From: RYN-230 sp963793825
GTDB taxonomy: Bacteria; Actinomycetota; Actinomycetes; Streptosporangiales; Streptosporangiaceae
Direction: 5' to 3'
DNA length: 64,000 nucleotides
NCBI GenBank assembly: GCA_963793825.1
Contig: CAWCBE010000007.1
Span: 1,116,001-1,180,000, forward strand
Shown: positions 1-8,960 of the stretch, one piece after another
Numbering within the stretch: position 1 is the first letter of the stretch
Layout: every line of letters starts with the position of its first letter
Notes under the pieces: model-generated
Database searches by the model: none
Told to the model about the DNA's origin: nothing
The model's input: only the letters and a program-made list of their open reading frames with translations
Program-made: the position numbers and the translations under genes

Positions 1-361
1 CTCCAATCGTGGCGATTACCCAGCCGCGTCCGGTGACCAGCACGGCGATCGCCGCATACGACACCGCCAGGCCGCCGAGCGCCAGCACCGACAGCGAGCC
101 CGACAGGTACAGCTGGGACGAGTGGGCCGCCGCGATGGGCAGCAGCCGCAACGCCACGGCCGTGCTGGTGACCACCTGGTCGGTGCCCCGGGGGTCCAGC
201 GCCTCGGCACCGATATAGAGCACGGCGGTGATCGGCAGGAAAGCAGCCAGTACCCGCTGGCGCACCCGGGCAGCCTTACCCGCGGCGTTCTCCTTCCGGT
301 TGCGATGGCCGAGATGCCCAGCGGCCCTTTTCGTGGCCAGGGTTTGTGCGGTGGTCGCCAT
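1..361 (-). CDS. Membrane protein, N-terminal part (runs off window)
   Basis: Reading the minus strand from the ATG at 361-359 gives 120 residues without a stop to the window edge, so the gene is incomplete. The start is preceded by a good ribosome binding site (AAAGGAG, about 7 bases upstream). The N-terminus is basic (MATTAQTLATKRAAGHLGHR), followed by a hydrophobic segment around residues 38-52 (VLAAFLPITAVLYIGAEAL) and a second around 90-115 (SLSVLALGGLAVSYAAIAVL). This looks like the start of a small multi-pass membrane protein with a spacing of membrane segments like the neighbouring DUF4386 protein. I do not recognise the family with certainty. It is the last visible gene of a minus-strand block. 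Confidence 0.6.
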   Translation of the reverse strand, partial: MATTAQTLATKRAAGHLGHRNRKENAAGKAARVRQRVLAAFLPITAVLYIGAEALDPRGTDQVVTSTAVALRLLPIAAAHSSQLYLSGSLSVLALGGLAVSYAAIAVLVTGRGWVIATIG

Positions 362-471
362 GTCGGGTCTCCTTTCGTGAAACTGCTGGGTTGCCGGGCC
401 TCGGCGGCGGGCGCCTGGGGATGGCCGGGTCGAGGTGATTGACCAAGACCAGGGGCAGGCCCCGGGGCAGG

Positions 472-517
472 GTCCGTCAGCTGACCTGTGCGGCGTCCGT
501 CAGCTGACCTGTGCCGC
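472..517. repeat. Tandem 23-bp duplication over the DUF4389 stop codon
   Basis: Two adjacent 23-bp units (472-494 and 495-517) differ at one position and both contain GTCAGCTGAC. The second unit carries the stop codon of the DUF4389 gene (500-502). The first copy therefore lies just downstream of the gene and looks like a replication-slippage duplication. Confidence 0.75.
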
Positions 518-1234
518 CGGAGCCGGGACCGGAGCGGCCGACGCTGGTGCGAGGTCATCGGGTGCCGGGCCGGCGGGCGCGCTCGTCCCGCCCTGGTCGA
601 GACGGAACGGCGGGTAGGCGTCGGTCATCAGGGCGGCGTACGCGATGACCCGCACCACCCAGCGGTTCATACCGATGACGAGGTCATACAGCCCTCGCGG
701 GTAGCGGCGGGTGAACAGCAGCGTGATCGCCGCGAAGCAGACCAGCAGCCCGATCAGGCCGCCGGAGAGGGCATCGGCCTGCCAGGTGTGTCCCGAGCCC
801 GAGGTGTAGGCGGCACCGCCGGCGAACACGGCGACGATGGCGTACTGCGGGATCGCCAGCAGCCACCACTTGACCAGGACCAGGCCGCGCGAAAGCCGCT
901 GCGGGTAGGCGACGTCCAGCGTGGCGGGGTAGTCCGGCTCCTCAGCCAGGCTGAAGGGCGGGTAGCGGTCGGTGCCCAGGGCACTGTAGGTGTAGTAGGC
1001 GACCCGCCATGACCAGCGCAGCACCCCCAGATTGAAGCCGAACAGCGGGCGGGGGTAGCGGCCGGTGAACAAGATCGCGAAGAACGCGGTGACGGTGACG
1101 GCGGCGAACGCGATCCACAGCACGAACAGCACGATGTAGTGCGGGATCGCCAGCAGCCACTTGACCAGCCACAGCCAGCGGCTCAACGGCTCGTCCAGGC
1201 GCGCCTGCACCTGCACGGGGTAGCTGTGTTCCAT
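500..1234 (-). CDS. DUF4389 domain-containing membrane protein
   Basis: A 244-residue membrane protein. ATG at 1234 is chosen because GAGGAAG lies six bases upstream and homologous DUF4389 proteins begin close to the motif YPVQVQARLDEPLSRWLWLV; the longer open frame upstream is low-complexity. Two copies of the family signature are visible: LSRWLWLVKWLLAIPHYIVL near residue 17 and LSRGLVLVKWWLLAIPQYAI near residue 112, each followed by an aromatic segment ending in RYPRPLFGF / RYPRGLYDL. The tail is Pro/Ala rich. DUF4389 proteins are conserved in actinobacteria, function unknown. It lies downstream of a DUF4386 gene on the same strand and they may be co-transcribed. Confidence 0.85.
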   Translation of the reverse strand: MEHSYPVQVQARLDEPLSRWLWLVKWLLAIPHYIVLFVLWIAFAAVTVTAFFAILFTGRYPRPLFGFNLGVLRWSWRVAYYTYSALGTDRYPPFSLAEEPDYPATLDVAYPQRLSRGLVLVKWWLLAIPQYAIVAVFAGGAAYTSGSGHTWQADALSGGLIGLLVCFAAITLLFTRRYPRGLYDLVIGMNRWVVRVIAYAALMTDAYPPFRLDQGGTSAPAGPAPDDLAPASAAPVPAPAAQVS

Positions 1235-1340
1235 GGTCTTCCTCGTTTCCTTGTCAGTGCATTCGGATCCATATCCGTGGCACCGGCCCACGATGGGCGC
1301 GGGCCGGGCCCGGACCTGGCCAGGCCTGCCGTCGGGAACG

Positions 1341-2138
1341 TCAACGGGCCGGAGTCTGCGCCAGCTGCCGCTCGGGCACCTGGTGCCGGCCGCCTGCCTC
1401 TGCGGCGATTTCAGCCGTGATCGGGCAGGGCCTGAAGCCCTTGACGGCCAGCCACACGCCAAGCGAGAACTCCCAGGCAGCCACCGGGAGGAAGCCCAGC
1501 GCGAGCACGGTGATCTGGTGGTCGGTGCGGAACATGGTCGTGATAACAGAGGCGAGGAGTATTGGGGCTCCGATGAGTCCCATCATGGGAATGACACGTG
1601 GCACGAGGCGGGACCGGTACAGCAACGAGCCCAGCAGCAGTGCGTTGATGACCGGCATGAGGCTCTGCGAGAGCAGGAACGTCCATTTGTAGACCGCGAC
1701 GTGCGACGCGGCGGTGGTGACAAGCGAGGCCGCGTTCGCTCCGGCCGCCCCGCCCAGGTCCTGTCGCAAGGTCAACAGCGAAAGCAGGCTGACGACACCG
1801 GTGAAGATCATGCCGGCTTCAAGGACGCGAGTGGTGACAAAGCCCAGCGCGACGCCTTCGTTCTGCCGCTTGACCACCGGGTACAGCGTGACGGCGGTGC
1901 CGATGCCGGCGAGGGCGACGATTACCTCGAGGAAGCCGCCCACGAGAATGCCAGTGTGGCCGCTGGAGCTGAGGATCCAGTCCCGGTGGTTCTCCACGGC
2001 GCCGTAGAGGGCGAGTGTGGGGATCGAGACGAAGGTAATCAGGTAGAAGATGCCCGCGACGAGCGCGGTCTTCCTCGTCGAGGTCATCGGGATTCTGGTC
2101 GCTGCTTTCGTTGCAGTGGTTCGCACCGTGGTGGCCAT
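1341..2138 (-). CDS. DUF4386 domain-containing membrane protein
   Basis: A 265-residue multi-pass membrane protein; the start ATG at 2138 (MATTVRTTATKAA) is preceded by AAAGAGG. The core TRKTALVAGIFYLITFVSIP starts the first membrane helix, and five to six further hydrophobic segments follow, matching the DUF4386 family, whose biochemical role is unknown. The last ~25 residues (after GFRPCPITAEIA) are hydrophilic and probably cytoplasmic. Upstream, 140-190 bases from the start, sits one copy of the conserved 50-bp element described separately, so the gene may be under the same control as the region near the LAL regulator. Confidence 0.85.
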   Translation of the reverse strand: MATTVRTTATKAATRIPMTSTRKTALVAGIFYLITFVSIPTLALYGAVENHRDWILSSSGHTGILVGGFLEVIVALAGIGTAVTLYPVVKRQNEGVALGFVTTRVLEAGMIFTGVVSLLSLLTLRQDLGGAAGANAASLVTTAASHVAVYKWTFLLSQSLMPVINALLLGSLLYRSRLVPRVIPMMGLIGAPILLASVITTMFRTDHQITVLALGFLPVAAWEFSLGVWLAVKGFRPCPITAEIAAEAGGRHQVPERQLAQTPAR

Positions 2139-2277
2139 TTCTGCCTCTTTGTGGGTGTGAGTTACAGAGGTTCGGTGGTGGCACTTCGGGCTGGTCAGGC
2201 TTTGACCTGAGTGACCTGGACCAGGGCCAGGGCCACGTCGCGCGGCTGGTCCGGGTTCATGTACCAAGGCTGACCGG

Positions 2278-2330
2278 GCCAGCAAGCGTTGTCGCTAGGG
2301 GAAGCCCTGGGGTTCGGCCCTAGGCTTTGG
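2278..2330. promoter_or_regulatory. Conserved ~50-bp element, copy 1 (upstream of DUF4386 gene)
   Basis: This stretch is about 80% identical to 6108-6157. The core holds CGCTAGGGGA and GGGGTTCGGCCCTAGG; CTAGGG and CCCTAG are inverted and could pair as a hairpin or bind a dimer. It lies about 150 bases upstream of the DUF4386 start. Operator or terminator/attenuator are both possible; which one cannot be told from sequence alone. Confidence 0.5.
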
Positions 2331-2482
2331 GGCGGCTGCGGGACGGGGCGATGAACGCCGCTATCCACCATGGGCACGGAAGACGCCGTGCCTGCCAGCC
2401 CGCAGCCTGGCCAAGACCGCCCCGCGCAGGTCACCCGCTGCCGCAAACGATGATTGCGGAGCGTCCGGTGTGCCCTGAGCTG

Positions 2483-4384
2483 CTACGTCGTGAAGTACCA
2501 CATCTCGGGGTTGATGTTGAACTGGGTGATTGTCGCGAACGATGCTGGCGGGCCGGACAGGGTTTTCTTCCAGACCAGCACGTTGCCGATCTCCAGCGCG
2601 TCGGCCGGTGTGGGCCCGAACAGGCCCGGCTGCTGCGTCGTCAGGTACGTGGCTTCACTGGTCACCGCCGACGGGTTCGTGCTGGACACCGAGGCATCGA
2701 TCAGCTTGTCTGCCTGCAGACTGCAGTACCCGCCGAAGTTGGACGACCCGGCGCAGTTGAACATCCCGAAGGTGGTGGGGTAGGTGTTGTCGGCGAAGCC
2801 GCCGAAGTCTGCCATCGCCCACTTGCTGATGTCCGACTTCCCGGCCGGGGTCTGGTCGTCGTAGTTGGCGACTATGTAGTTGAAGTTGCTGGACACCGGG
2901 GTGATCTCGATACCCGCCCTCTTCGCCTCCGAGGCCAGCGCGATGATCTGCTCGCCGATGCTGACCGGGGTGGTTTCGTAGATGAGGTTCCAGGCCAGCG
3001 GTGTCCCGGCCGGGATGCCAGCGCCGCAGTCTGCGGCCCCGGTGCCCGGCCGGGTGCAGGTGTCCGTGCCGCCGGGGATGACCTTCCAGCCGCGTGCCTT
3101 CAGCAGGCTGGTCGCGGCGGTGACGCTGAACGGGTACGGGTTGATCAGCGCGTTCGCCGGCGTGTACGGGCTCTTCGGGAGCATGGGCACGGGCCCGTAG
3201 GCCGGACCGGCGGCGCCGTAGAAGAACGCCTTGATCACGCCCGGCTGGTCTTGCAGATGCGCTATGGCCTGGCGGATGTAGAGCTGACTGATGATCTTGT
3301 TGAAGTGGCCGGTGGCGTCCTTGAAGTTATAGACGACGTACAGCCAGCCGAAGGCCGGGTAGCCGAACACGTTGTAGCCGGCCGACTTGATCTTGCTGAT
3401 CTGCGGCAGGTCGGCCAGCGGCATGTAGCCGGTGTCCAGGCTGCCTGACCGGATCGCGTTCTCCTCCGCGGTGTCGGAGGTAAACGGCACGCTGGAGTAC
3501 TTGGACACCGTCTTGGCGTGCGGGCCGCCATAGGCGCGGTTAGGCGACATCGTGAACGCGCCGCTGACGGTGCTGAACGAGGACAGGGTGTACGGACCGT
3601 CCACGATTTTCCACAGCGGGCTGGTCACCCAGGAGGCCGACGGCCTGGCCTGGGCGGCGAGGTAGTTGTAGATCCGCGCCGCGTTCTCCGGGCTGGCGAA
3701 GTTCAGGATCGGGCCGGTGGCCGAGGCTTTCGCCCAGGCGAAGGCGGGCATCGGCTGGATCACGCCGAGCTCGTTCTGCCAGAACCAAGTCGGGTTGACC
3801 GCGGACTTCATCGTGAACACGACCGTGCTCGCGCTGGGCGCGGTTACGCTGGCGACCTGGTCCGGCAGGCCGATGCCTGGAGTGTAATAGGCCCAGTTCG
3901 ACGGGCTCGCCTTCACCGCGGCCTTCATCAGGTCATACCAGAAAAGAATGTCCTGCGAGGTGATCGGCTTGCCGTCGGACCATTTGTAGCTGCTCTTGAG
4001 CGTTACCGTGAACCTCTTGCCGCCGTTGCTCACCTTGGGGTCGGTTGCCAGGCTCAGCGCTGGGTCCTCCGTCGGCTCGACGCCGTTCACCAGCCAGTAC
4101 AGCGGCCGGTACATTTGCTGGTCGAACAGGTGCACTGTGAACACCGAGATGGACGCCGAAGTGGCCAGCGGCAGGATCCAGGTCGGCGCGGAGTCCGGCG
4201 GCTGGGCCACCGACACGGTGCCGGCCTGCTCGGCGCCGGTAGCGGGCGTCGGCACCGAGCCGTAGACACCCGGCACCGCCGAGCCCGCCGTAGTCGGGCT
4301 GCCGCTGGTGCACGCAGCCAGCACGGTCGCGCTGACGAGGGCGAGAGCAGCCATGGCAGCGCCCGAACAGGCAGGTCTCGTCAT
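2483..4384 (-). CDS. ABC transporter substrate-binding lipoprotein, SBP_bac_5 (peptide) family
   Basis: A 633-residue extracytoplasmic solute-binding protein of the oligopeptide/dipeptide (family 5) class. The N-terminus is a lipoprotein signal peptide with lipobox LAAC, modified Cys at residue 25. The family 5 pattern is visible: FTVTLKSSYKWSDGKPITSQ (near 120-140) and a long C-terminal lobe with NPYPFSVTAATSLLKARGWK. Length is at the upper end for the family. No permease or ATPase gene is adjacent, so this is an orphan receptor that must share a transporter encoded elsewhere or act as a sensor. Ligand cannot be predicted. Confidence 0.9.
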   Translation of the reverse strand: MTRPACSGAAMAALALVSATVLAACTSGSPTTAGSAVPGVYGSVPTPATGAEQAGTVSVAQPPDSAPTWILPLATSASISVFTVHLFDQQMYRPLYWLVNGVEPTEDPALSLATDPKVSNGGKRFTVTLKSSYKWSDGKPITSQDILFWYDLMKAAVKASPSNWAYYTPGIGLPDQVASVTAPSASTVVFTMKSAVNPTWFWQNELGVIQPMPAFAWAKASATGPILNFASPENAARIYNYLAAQARPSASWVTSPLWKIVDGPYTLSSFSTVSGAFTMSPNRAYGGPHAKTVSKYSSVPFTSDTAEENAIRSGSLDTGYMPLADLPQISKIKSAGYNVFGYPAFGWLYVVYNFKDATGHFNKIISQLYIRQAIAHLQDQPGVIKAFFYGAAGPAYGPVPMLPKSPYTPANALINPYPFSVTAATSLLKARGWKVIPGGTDTCTRPGTGAADCGAGIPAGTPLAWNLIYETTPVSIGEQIIALASEAKRAGIEITPVSSNFNYIVANYDDQTPAGKSDISKWAMADFGGFADNTYPTTFGMFNCAGSSNFGGYCSLQADKLIDASVSSTNPSAVTSEATYLTTQQPGLFGPTPADALEIGNVLVWKKTLSGPPASFATITQFNINPEMWYFTT

Positions 4385-4478
4385 CTGTTCTCCTGGGTCA
4401 TGTGACGGCCGGCATTCGCTGGGCTTGGCCGCACAGGCCAGCCGCAGTGCACACGCGCGTTGGCGGCATCCGCAACTT

Positions 4479-4496
4479 CGAACTTGTCACAGTTCG
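4479..4496. promoter_or_regulatory. Inverted repeat upstream of the substrate-binding protein
   Basis: CGAACT-TGTCAC-AGTTCG is a perfect 6-6-6 inverted repeat 95-112 bases before the start of the lipoprotein gene, inside the 276-base gap 4385-4660. It is a reasonable operator candidate; a chance occurrence is not excluded. Nothing else is seen in that gap. Confidence 0.35.
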
Positions 4497-4660
4497 TCAT
4501 AGAAGCCCACCGTGCCAGGGCGGGCGGCACGATCGAAGCGCGAAGCCCGGGCGGGTGCGCGGTGGCTCCGGCTCCAGGTCGCCGCGCGGTGCTGGTGATC
4601 ATTTGCGGCTGCATTGGCTCGTGGTTTCCGCGGTCCCCACGGCCGCTTGTACGTCAACGA

Positions 4661-5893
4661 TCAGGGCGAGAGCCGCCCTGGACCTGCCGCGATGGGCATG
4701 CCGGCCAGCCGGGCGTCGATCCACTGCGCGTTCTGCGTGTGTGCTGCCGCGATCACATCGAAATGACCCGTGCCGGGATACATGTGGTAGTCGAGCGCTG
4801 CGCCGTTGGCCCTGAGGGAGCGCGTGATGCGGTCGGTGCGGCCCGGATCGGCGATCGGGTCTTTGCTGCCCTGCACGATCAGCGCTGGTGTGCGGAGCCG
4901 GAGCGCTGCTGGGTTATTGGCCGCCAGGATTGTCAGCAGAGGCCCAAGGTCGGCGCCGGGCCGGAACAGGTCGGCAGGCACCAATGGCGGCCACAAGCCT
5001 GGGCCGAGGAGGTCGTCGATGCCGACGGTCTGGGCGATGGCCAGCAGGCGGAGGGCGCGGCGTGTGAGCATTTGGTCCAGCCGCAGGGCGCGGTCGGTTG
5101 CGGCGGCGCCGATCAGTGTCAGGGCAAGGAATCCCAGCCTAGGGGTGGGCGCGGAGCAGTTCTGGAGCTGGGCGATTATGTCGTGAGTGCCGCTTGCGGG
5201 GGCGATGGCAACGGCGCCGATCAGGTCGAGATCGGGTGCCCAGGCTGGTGCCAGGCTGGCAGTGAACAGGGCGGCGTGGCCGCCCTGGTTGTGACCCATC
5301 ACGGCCCAGCGCCGGCCGATGCCCGGATGGAGGTGGCGGGCTGCGGTGACGATGTCGATGGTCGCGCGTGCCGCGGAGGCTCCCGCCAGGTACGGGTGGG
5401 GCCCGGGGGTGCCGAGGCCCTCGTAGTCGGTTTTGACCACGGCCCAGCCGCGTTTGACCCACAGGTTGAGCATCGCGTCGGCGAGCTGGGTGTAGATGTG
5501 GCAGGGATGGCCTGGCGCGTCGCGAGACGGAGCGCAGATGTCGGCGACGCCGGTGGTCCCGTGCGCCCAGCTGAGCACGGGCCAGCCGCCACGTGGCGGC
5601 CGGCCCCGCGGAATCGACACCGTTCCGGACACCGCGGTGTCCTGCCCGGCGAGGGTCCGGGAGTGGTAGAGGACAAGCAGGTTCTCACCGGCGCTGGCGA
5701 GGGCGGCCGCGCCGGTCAGCAGCCGCGCCCAGATCACCTGGCCAGCCAGCCCGGCGGGCAGCGGCGAAGGTGGCGCATAGAAGGCCAGGCCCGTTGGCCC
5801 CGGCTGCGTGCCGTTCAGGGCACCGTCGTGTGATGCAGGGGATCCGCTGGTGGTACCGGCCCGCTGCGATGAAGTGCCGCCGAGGGATGTCAT
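4661..5893 (-). CDS. LIP-type secretory lipase-like protein with Asn in place of the catalytic Ser
   Basis: A 410-residue alpha/beta hydrolase of the LIP (secretory lipase) family: SGTVSIPRGRPPRGGWPVLS leads into SWAHGTTGVADICAPS, the usual oxyanion region, and LIP-type VKTDYEGLGTPGPHPYL follows. The nucleophile elbow, normally G-x-S-x-G, reads G-H-N-Q-G at residues 200-204; the codon at 5290-5288 is AAC, one G-to-A change from AGC. The Asp (GSKDPIADPG) and His (GTGHFDV) of the triad are present. The product is therefore probably catalytically dead, or uses another chemistry. No classical signal peptide is seen at this start; the true N-terminus may lie in the short frame overlapping by ATGA upstream. 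Confidence 0.8.
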   Translation of the reverse strand: MTSLGGTSSQRAGTTSGSPASHDGALNGTQPGPTGLAFYAPPSPLPAGLAGQVIWARLLTGAAALASAGENLLVLYHSRTLAGQDTAVSGTVSIPRGRPPRGGWPVLSWAHGTTGVADICAPSRDAPGHPCHIYTQLADAMLNLWVKRGWAVVKTDYEGLGTPGPHPYLAGASAARATIDIVTAARHLHPGIGRRWAVMGHNQGGHAALFTASLAPAWAPDLDLIGAVAIAPASGTHDIIAQLQNCSAPTPRLGFLALTLIGAAATDRALRLDQMLTRRALRLLAIAQTVGIDDLLGPGLWPPLVPADLFRPGADLGPLLTILAANNPAALRLRTPALIVQGSKDPIADPGRTDRITRSLRANGAALDYHMYPGTGHFDVIAAAHTQNAQWIDARLAGMPIAAGPGRLSP

Positions 5894-6090
5894 GCCGATT
5901 TGCCGGCGGCACGGGAAGTGCTATCGGGGCGCCTTCCACCATCGCGCCGCGCGGGGCGGCCGGCCGCCGGACCAGGGCGCGTGTACTGGGAGGCGACGGT
6001 GGTGGCCAGGGTAGTGCCGAGGGACATGGCATGGCCGCCGAGGACGGGGGCAGCGGCTTGTGCGGCATCAGTGAGGTCACCTCGGTTCAT
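5890..6090 (-). CDS. Short ORF overlapping the lipase start (ATGA)
   Basis: A 66-residue frame whose stop overlaps the lipase ATG by four bases, suggesting translational coupling. The sequence (MNRGDLTDAAQAAAPVLGGH..) matches nothing I recognise. It could be a small leader gene, or the displaced N-terminus of the lipase after a frameshift. The 50-bp element copy 2 lies immediately upstream. Confidence 0.3.
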   Translation of the reverse strand: MNRGDLTDAAQAAAPVLGGHAMSLGTTLATTVASQYTRPGPAAGRPARRDGGRRPDSTSRAAGKSA

Positions 6091-6107
6091 CTATCGATGA
6101 TGACCTC

Positions 6108-6157
6108 GCCAGGCAGCGCTGGCGCTAGGGGAGGCGCTGGGGTTCGGCCCTAGGTTT
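6108..6157. promoter_or_regulatory. Conserved ~50-bp element, copy 2 (between LAL gene and lipase)
   Basis: Second copy of the element at 2278-2330, again with CGCTAGGGGA and GGGGTTCGGCCCTAGG. It starts about 18 bases before the short ORF at 6090 and its right edge overlaps the last codons of the LAL regulator gene. The position right at a gene end also fits an attenuator or terminator role. Confidence 0.5.
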
Positions 6158-8960
6158 GGCTCGCGGCCGCAGCCTCGGGCTGTGCTCGTGCTGCCAGCAG
6201 GCCCGGCAATGCCCTGCGGGAGTGGATGCCGAGCTTGTCGAAGACATGTCCCAGGTGGAACTCCACCGCCTTGACGCTGACAAACAGCTCCGCTGCCACC
6301 TCCCGGTTCGACCGGCCGGTGGCCACCAGGCGAGCCACGGCCATCTCCGATGCCGTCAGGTTCCACCGGGCTGGCCCTGGCTCGGGCCGTATCTCGGCCC
6401 CGTAGGCTTGAAGCTCGCGCTCGCAGGCCGCCACATGCGGCTGGGCCCCCAGGGTAACGAGGTGGTCGCGTGCCTGCCGGAGGCGTACGGCGGCGGCCTG
6501 GCGATCGCCGGCGAGCCGGAGGCGGCGGCCGTCATCGCGTTCTAGCAAGGCGAGCTGGAAGGGCAGGGGCAGTCCCTGAGCCAGCTGCCAGGCGGCGGCG
6601 AAGGATTCCCCGGCACCGGCCGGGTCGCCCCTGGCGACGGCCAGGTTGCCGTGCAGGCGGGCCGCCGTCATGCTGGCCGAGGGCAGGCCAAAGGCGGGGA
6701 TGGCGGCGAGGAGTTCCTGCAGCGCCGCCTCGGCCTCATCCAGCCGGCCCAGGCCGATCAGGGCCTCGACCTCCAGCGGACGCCAGTCTGCCCAGCCCGG
6801 CAGGCCGTAGACCTCGTCCCGGCCGAGTGCCCGCACGGCTGACGTGGCCGCCAGCACTCCTTGCAGGTCCCCCCGGGCCCGGGCCAGCTCGGCGCCGGCC
6901 CAGGCCGCGTGGGTGACCGCGATCCCCGCCCCGGGAGCCGCGGCCCGCGAAGCCTCGACGTGGGCGGCTGCCAGCTGCCAGTCGCCACGGTCGGCCGGGA
7001 CGATGGCGGCATGGGCGTGCGCGAAAGCAAGGGCCCATGTCCGGTCGTTGCCCTGGGCCAGGGAAACGGCCAGCTCGGAGTGGTTGAGGGCGTCGTCCCA
7101 GGCGCCGAGGCGGTACTCGGCATCGGCGAGGAAGGTCAGGCACTGGCCGGGGTAGCGCAGGTTCACTCCGGCCCGCAGCCGGGCTAGGCTCACCGACAGG
7201 TCGGTCATGGCCCCGACCGGGTCATCGGTGATCGTTCGGCACCTCCCCCGTATGACAAGGGCGCCGGTGTGCTCCAGCGGTACTTCGGCTGCCACGGCGG
7301 GCAACCCGTCGAGCCGGGCCAGTCCTTCGGGACCGCGCCCGGCGAGAGTCAGCGTCAGGGCTACCGGCATCAGAGCCTGAAGGCGGGCGGTCAGGTCATC
7401 ACCGCTGGCTTCGACCGCGCGCTCGCCCCAGTTGATGGCCTCCTCCAGCCGTCCGGCGGTGGAGAGGTAGGCGGACAGGGAGGTGGCTGCGGCCGCTCCC
7501 ACCATCGGCTCGGTGTCGGGGTTGTGGGCCCGCCAGGCCTCGAGCAGGTGGGCCTCGGTCACCGCTCCCCGTCCGCAGAGCAGGTCGAGGTGGCCGAGCA
7601 GACCGCTGCGCCGGGCGCTGGGACCGAACTGGGCGACCGCAGGCCACAGGGCCAGCGCACCGGGCACGTCGGCGCTGCCCAGCAGTTCAGCCACCGCATC
7701 GAGGAGCAGCCGCTCCTGGTCGGCGCGAGCCGTGCTGGCCGCCGATGCCTGGGCCAGCCACGTCGCCGCCTGGGCCGCCATGCCGTCCCGCGCCGCCTCC
7801 CGCGCCGCCTTTTCCAGGTCGCGGGCCAGAGTGTCATCGGGCCCGACGGCGGCCGCCACCCGGTGAGTGAGGGCGGCGGGGGCGGGGACCAGGGTGGCCG
7901 CGACCTGGTGCAGCCGGTGGCGCTCGGCTGGGCCGAGACTGTCTCTGACAGCGGCATGCACCAGCGGGTGGGCGAAAGCGATGTCAGCGGCTGAGGCCGC
8001 CCGCTCCTCGGTGACCAGGCCGGCGGCGACGGCTTCGTCCAGGGCGGTGAGCGGGTCGGCCAGGCCGGCCAGTGTGGTGGCGGTGGCCAGCGGGCAATGG
8101 CGGCCCAGGACGGCAGCAGCCGTGACCAGTCTGCGGGCCGGCCCGGGCAGGGCCTCCAGCCGCGCGAGGACCACTGCGGCCAGTGCGCGGGGCGCGGGCA
8201 GTTCGCCGCCGGCCTGGGCCAGGCCACCCTGGCCCAGCTCTTCGAGCAAGGCCCGGCAGTGCAGCGAGTTGCCGCCGGTGTGGTCCAGGAGCTGGGTCAC
8301 CGCCCGGCCGGACAGGTCACCGACGCCGAGTGTCCGGGCCATGGCCACCAGATCCTGTGCCCCCAGGCCGTCCAGGCGCAGGCGGGTGGCCCGGTCGTCG
8401 CCTCCAGCGAAGCGGCTCCATGCCTCGCCCAGGCGGCTCAGCTCACCTGGGCGGGCGGACACCAGTCCCAGTACCCGGTCGGCCTGCATCCGCCGCAGGG
8501 CGAACAGGAGGGCCTGGGCCGAGGGCTGATCGCTCCAGTGCAGGTCATCGACCACCACGACGACGACCCTGTCACCGCCTTGCAGGTCGCCGAGAACTTC
8601 CACCAGCTGCGCGCCGACGGCCAACGGGTCGGCTTCTTTCCGCCGAGCCACCCCGGCCCGCGCAGATTCGCTGCCGGGCGCCGGGCCGGTGCCGGCCAGG
8701 AGCTGGTCGATGACTCCCCAGGGCAGCAGCATCTCTGCCTCGTCGGCGACGGCCCGCAGTAGGCAAACGTCCGCGTGCTCAGAGACGAAGCGCGAGATCA
8801 TGCTGGACTTTCCGATCCCCGCCTCACCCTCGACCAGCACCACCCGGGGTCGGCCGCCCCGCACAGCCTGCATCTCGGCGTCGAGAACCGCCAGCTCACC
8901 CGTCCGGCCGACGAAATGGTCCACTGCAGCAGTGTGGACACCCCTGAGCGCCTGGCGCAA
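6150..8960 (-). CDS. LAL-family transcriptional regulator (ATPase + LuxR HTH)
   Basis: A 936-residue large ATP-binding regulator of the LuxR family (MalT-like). The N-terminal STAND/AAA ATPase has Walker A GEAGIGKS at residues 45-52 and Walker B VVVVVVDDLHWSD at 132-144. A long helical, TPR-like middle region follows (roughly 420-850). The C-terminal LuxR helix-turn-helix (about 868-925) reads LTASEMAVARLVATGRSNRE then VSVKAVEFHLGHVFDKLGIH, complete. Such proteins bind a ligand, oligomerise with ATP and activate nearby genes. It is the most upstream gene of the minus-strand block, so it is the natural candidate regulator for it; the effector is unknown. Confidence 0.92.
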   Translation of the reverse strand: MRQALRGVHTAAVDHFVGRTGELAVLDAEMQAVRGGRPRVVLVEGEAGIGKSSMISRFVSEHADVCLLRAVADEAEMLLPWGVIDQLLAGTGPAPGSESARAGVARRKEADPLAVGAQLVEVLGDLQGGDRVVVVVVDDLHWSDQPSAQALLFALRRMQADRVLGLVSARPGELSRLGEAWSRFAGGDDRATRLRLDGLGAQDLVAMARTLGVGDLSGRAVTQLLDHTGGNSLHCRALLEELGQGGLAQAGGELPAPRALAAVVLARLEALPGPARRLVTAAAVLGRHCPLATATTLAGLADPLTALDEAVAAGLVTEERAASAADIAFAHPLVHAAVRDSLGPAERHRLHQVAATLVPAPAALTHRVAAAVGPDDTLARDLEKAAREAARDGMAAQAATWLAQASAASTARADQERLLLDAVAELLGSADVPGALALWPAVAQFGPSARRSGLLGHLDLLCGRGAVTEAHLLEAWRAHNPDTEPMVGAAAATSLSAYLSTAGRLEEAINWGERAVEASGDDLTARLQALMPVALTLTLAGRGPEGLARLDGLPAVAAEVPLEHTGALVIRGRCRTITDDPVGAMTDLSVSLARLRAGVNLRYPGQCLTFLADAEYRLGAWDDALNHSELAVSLAQGNDRTWALAFAHAHAAIVPADRGDWQLAAAHVEASRAAAPGAGIAVTHAAWAGAELARARGDLQGVLAATSAVRALGRDEVYGLPGWADWRPLEVEALIGLGRLDEAEAALQELLAAIPAFGLPSASMTAARLHGNLAVARGDPAGAGESFAAAWQLAQGLPLPFQLALLERDDGRRLRLAGDRQAAAVRLRQARDHLVTLGAQPHVAACERELQAYGAEIRPEPGPARWNLTASEMAVARLVATGRSNREVAAELFVSVKAVEFHLGHVFDKLGIHSRRALPGLLAARAQPEAAAASQT

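Noticed and set aside
16..558. 180-aa minus frame at the window start
   Set aside because: It is antisense or off-frame to the membrane protein and DUF4389 genes; Pro/Arg/Ser-rich composition without family features.
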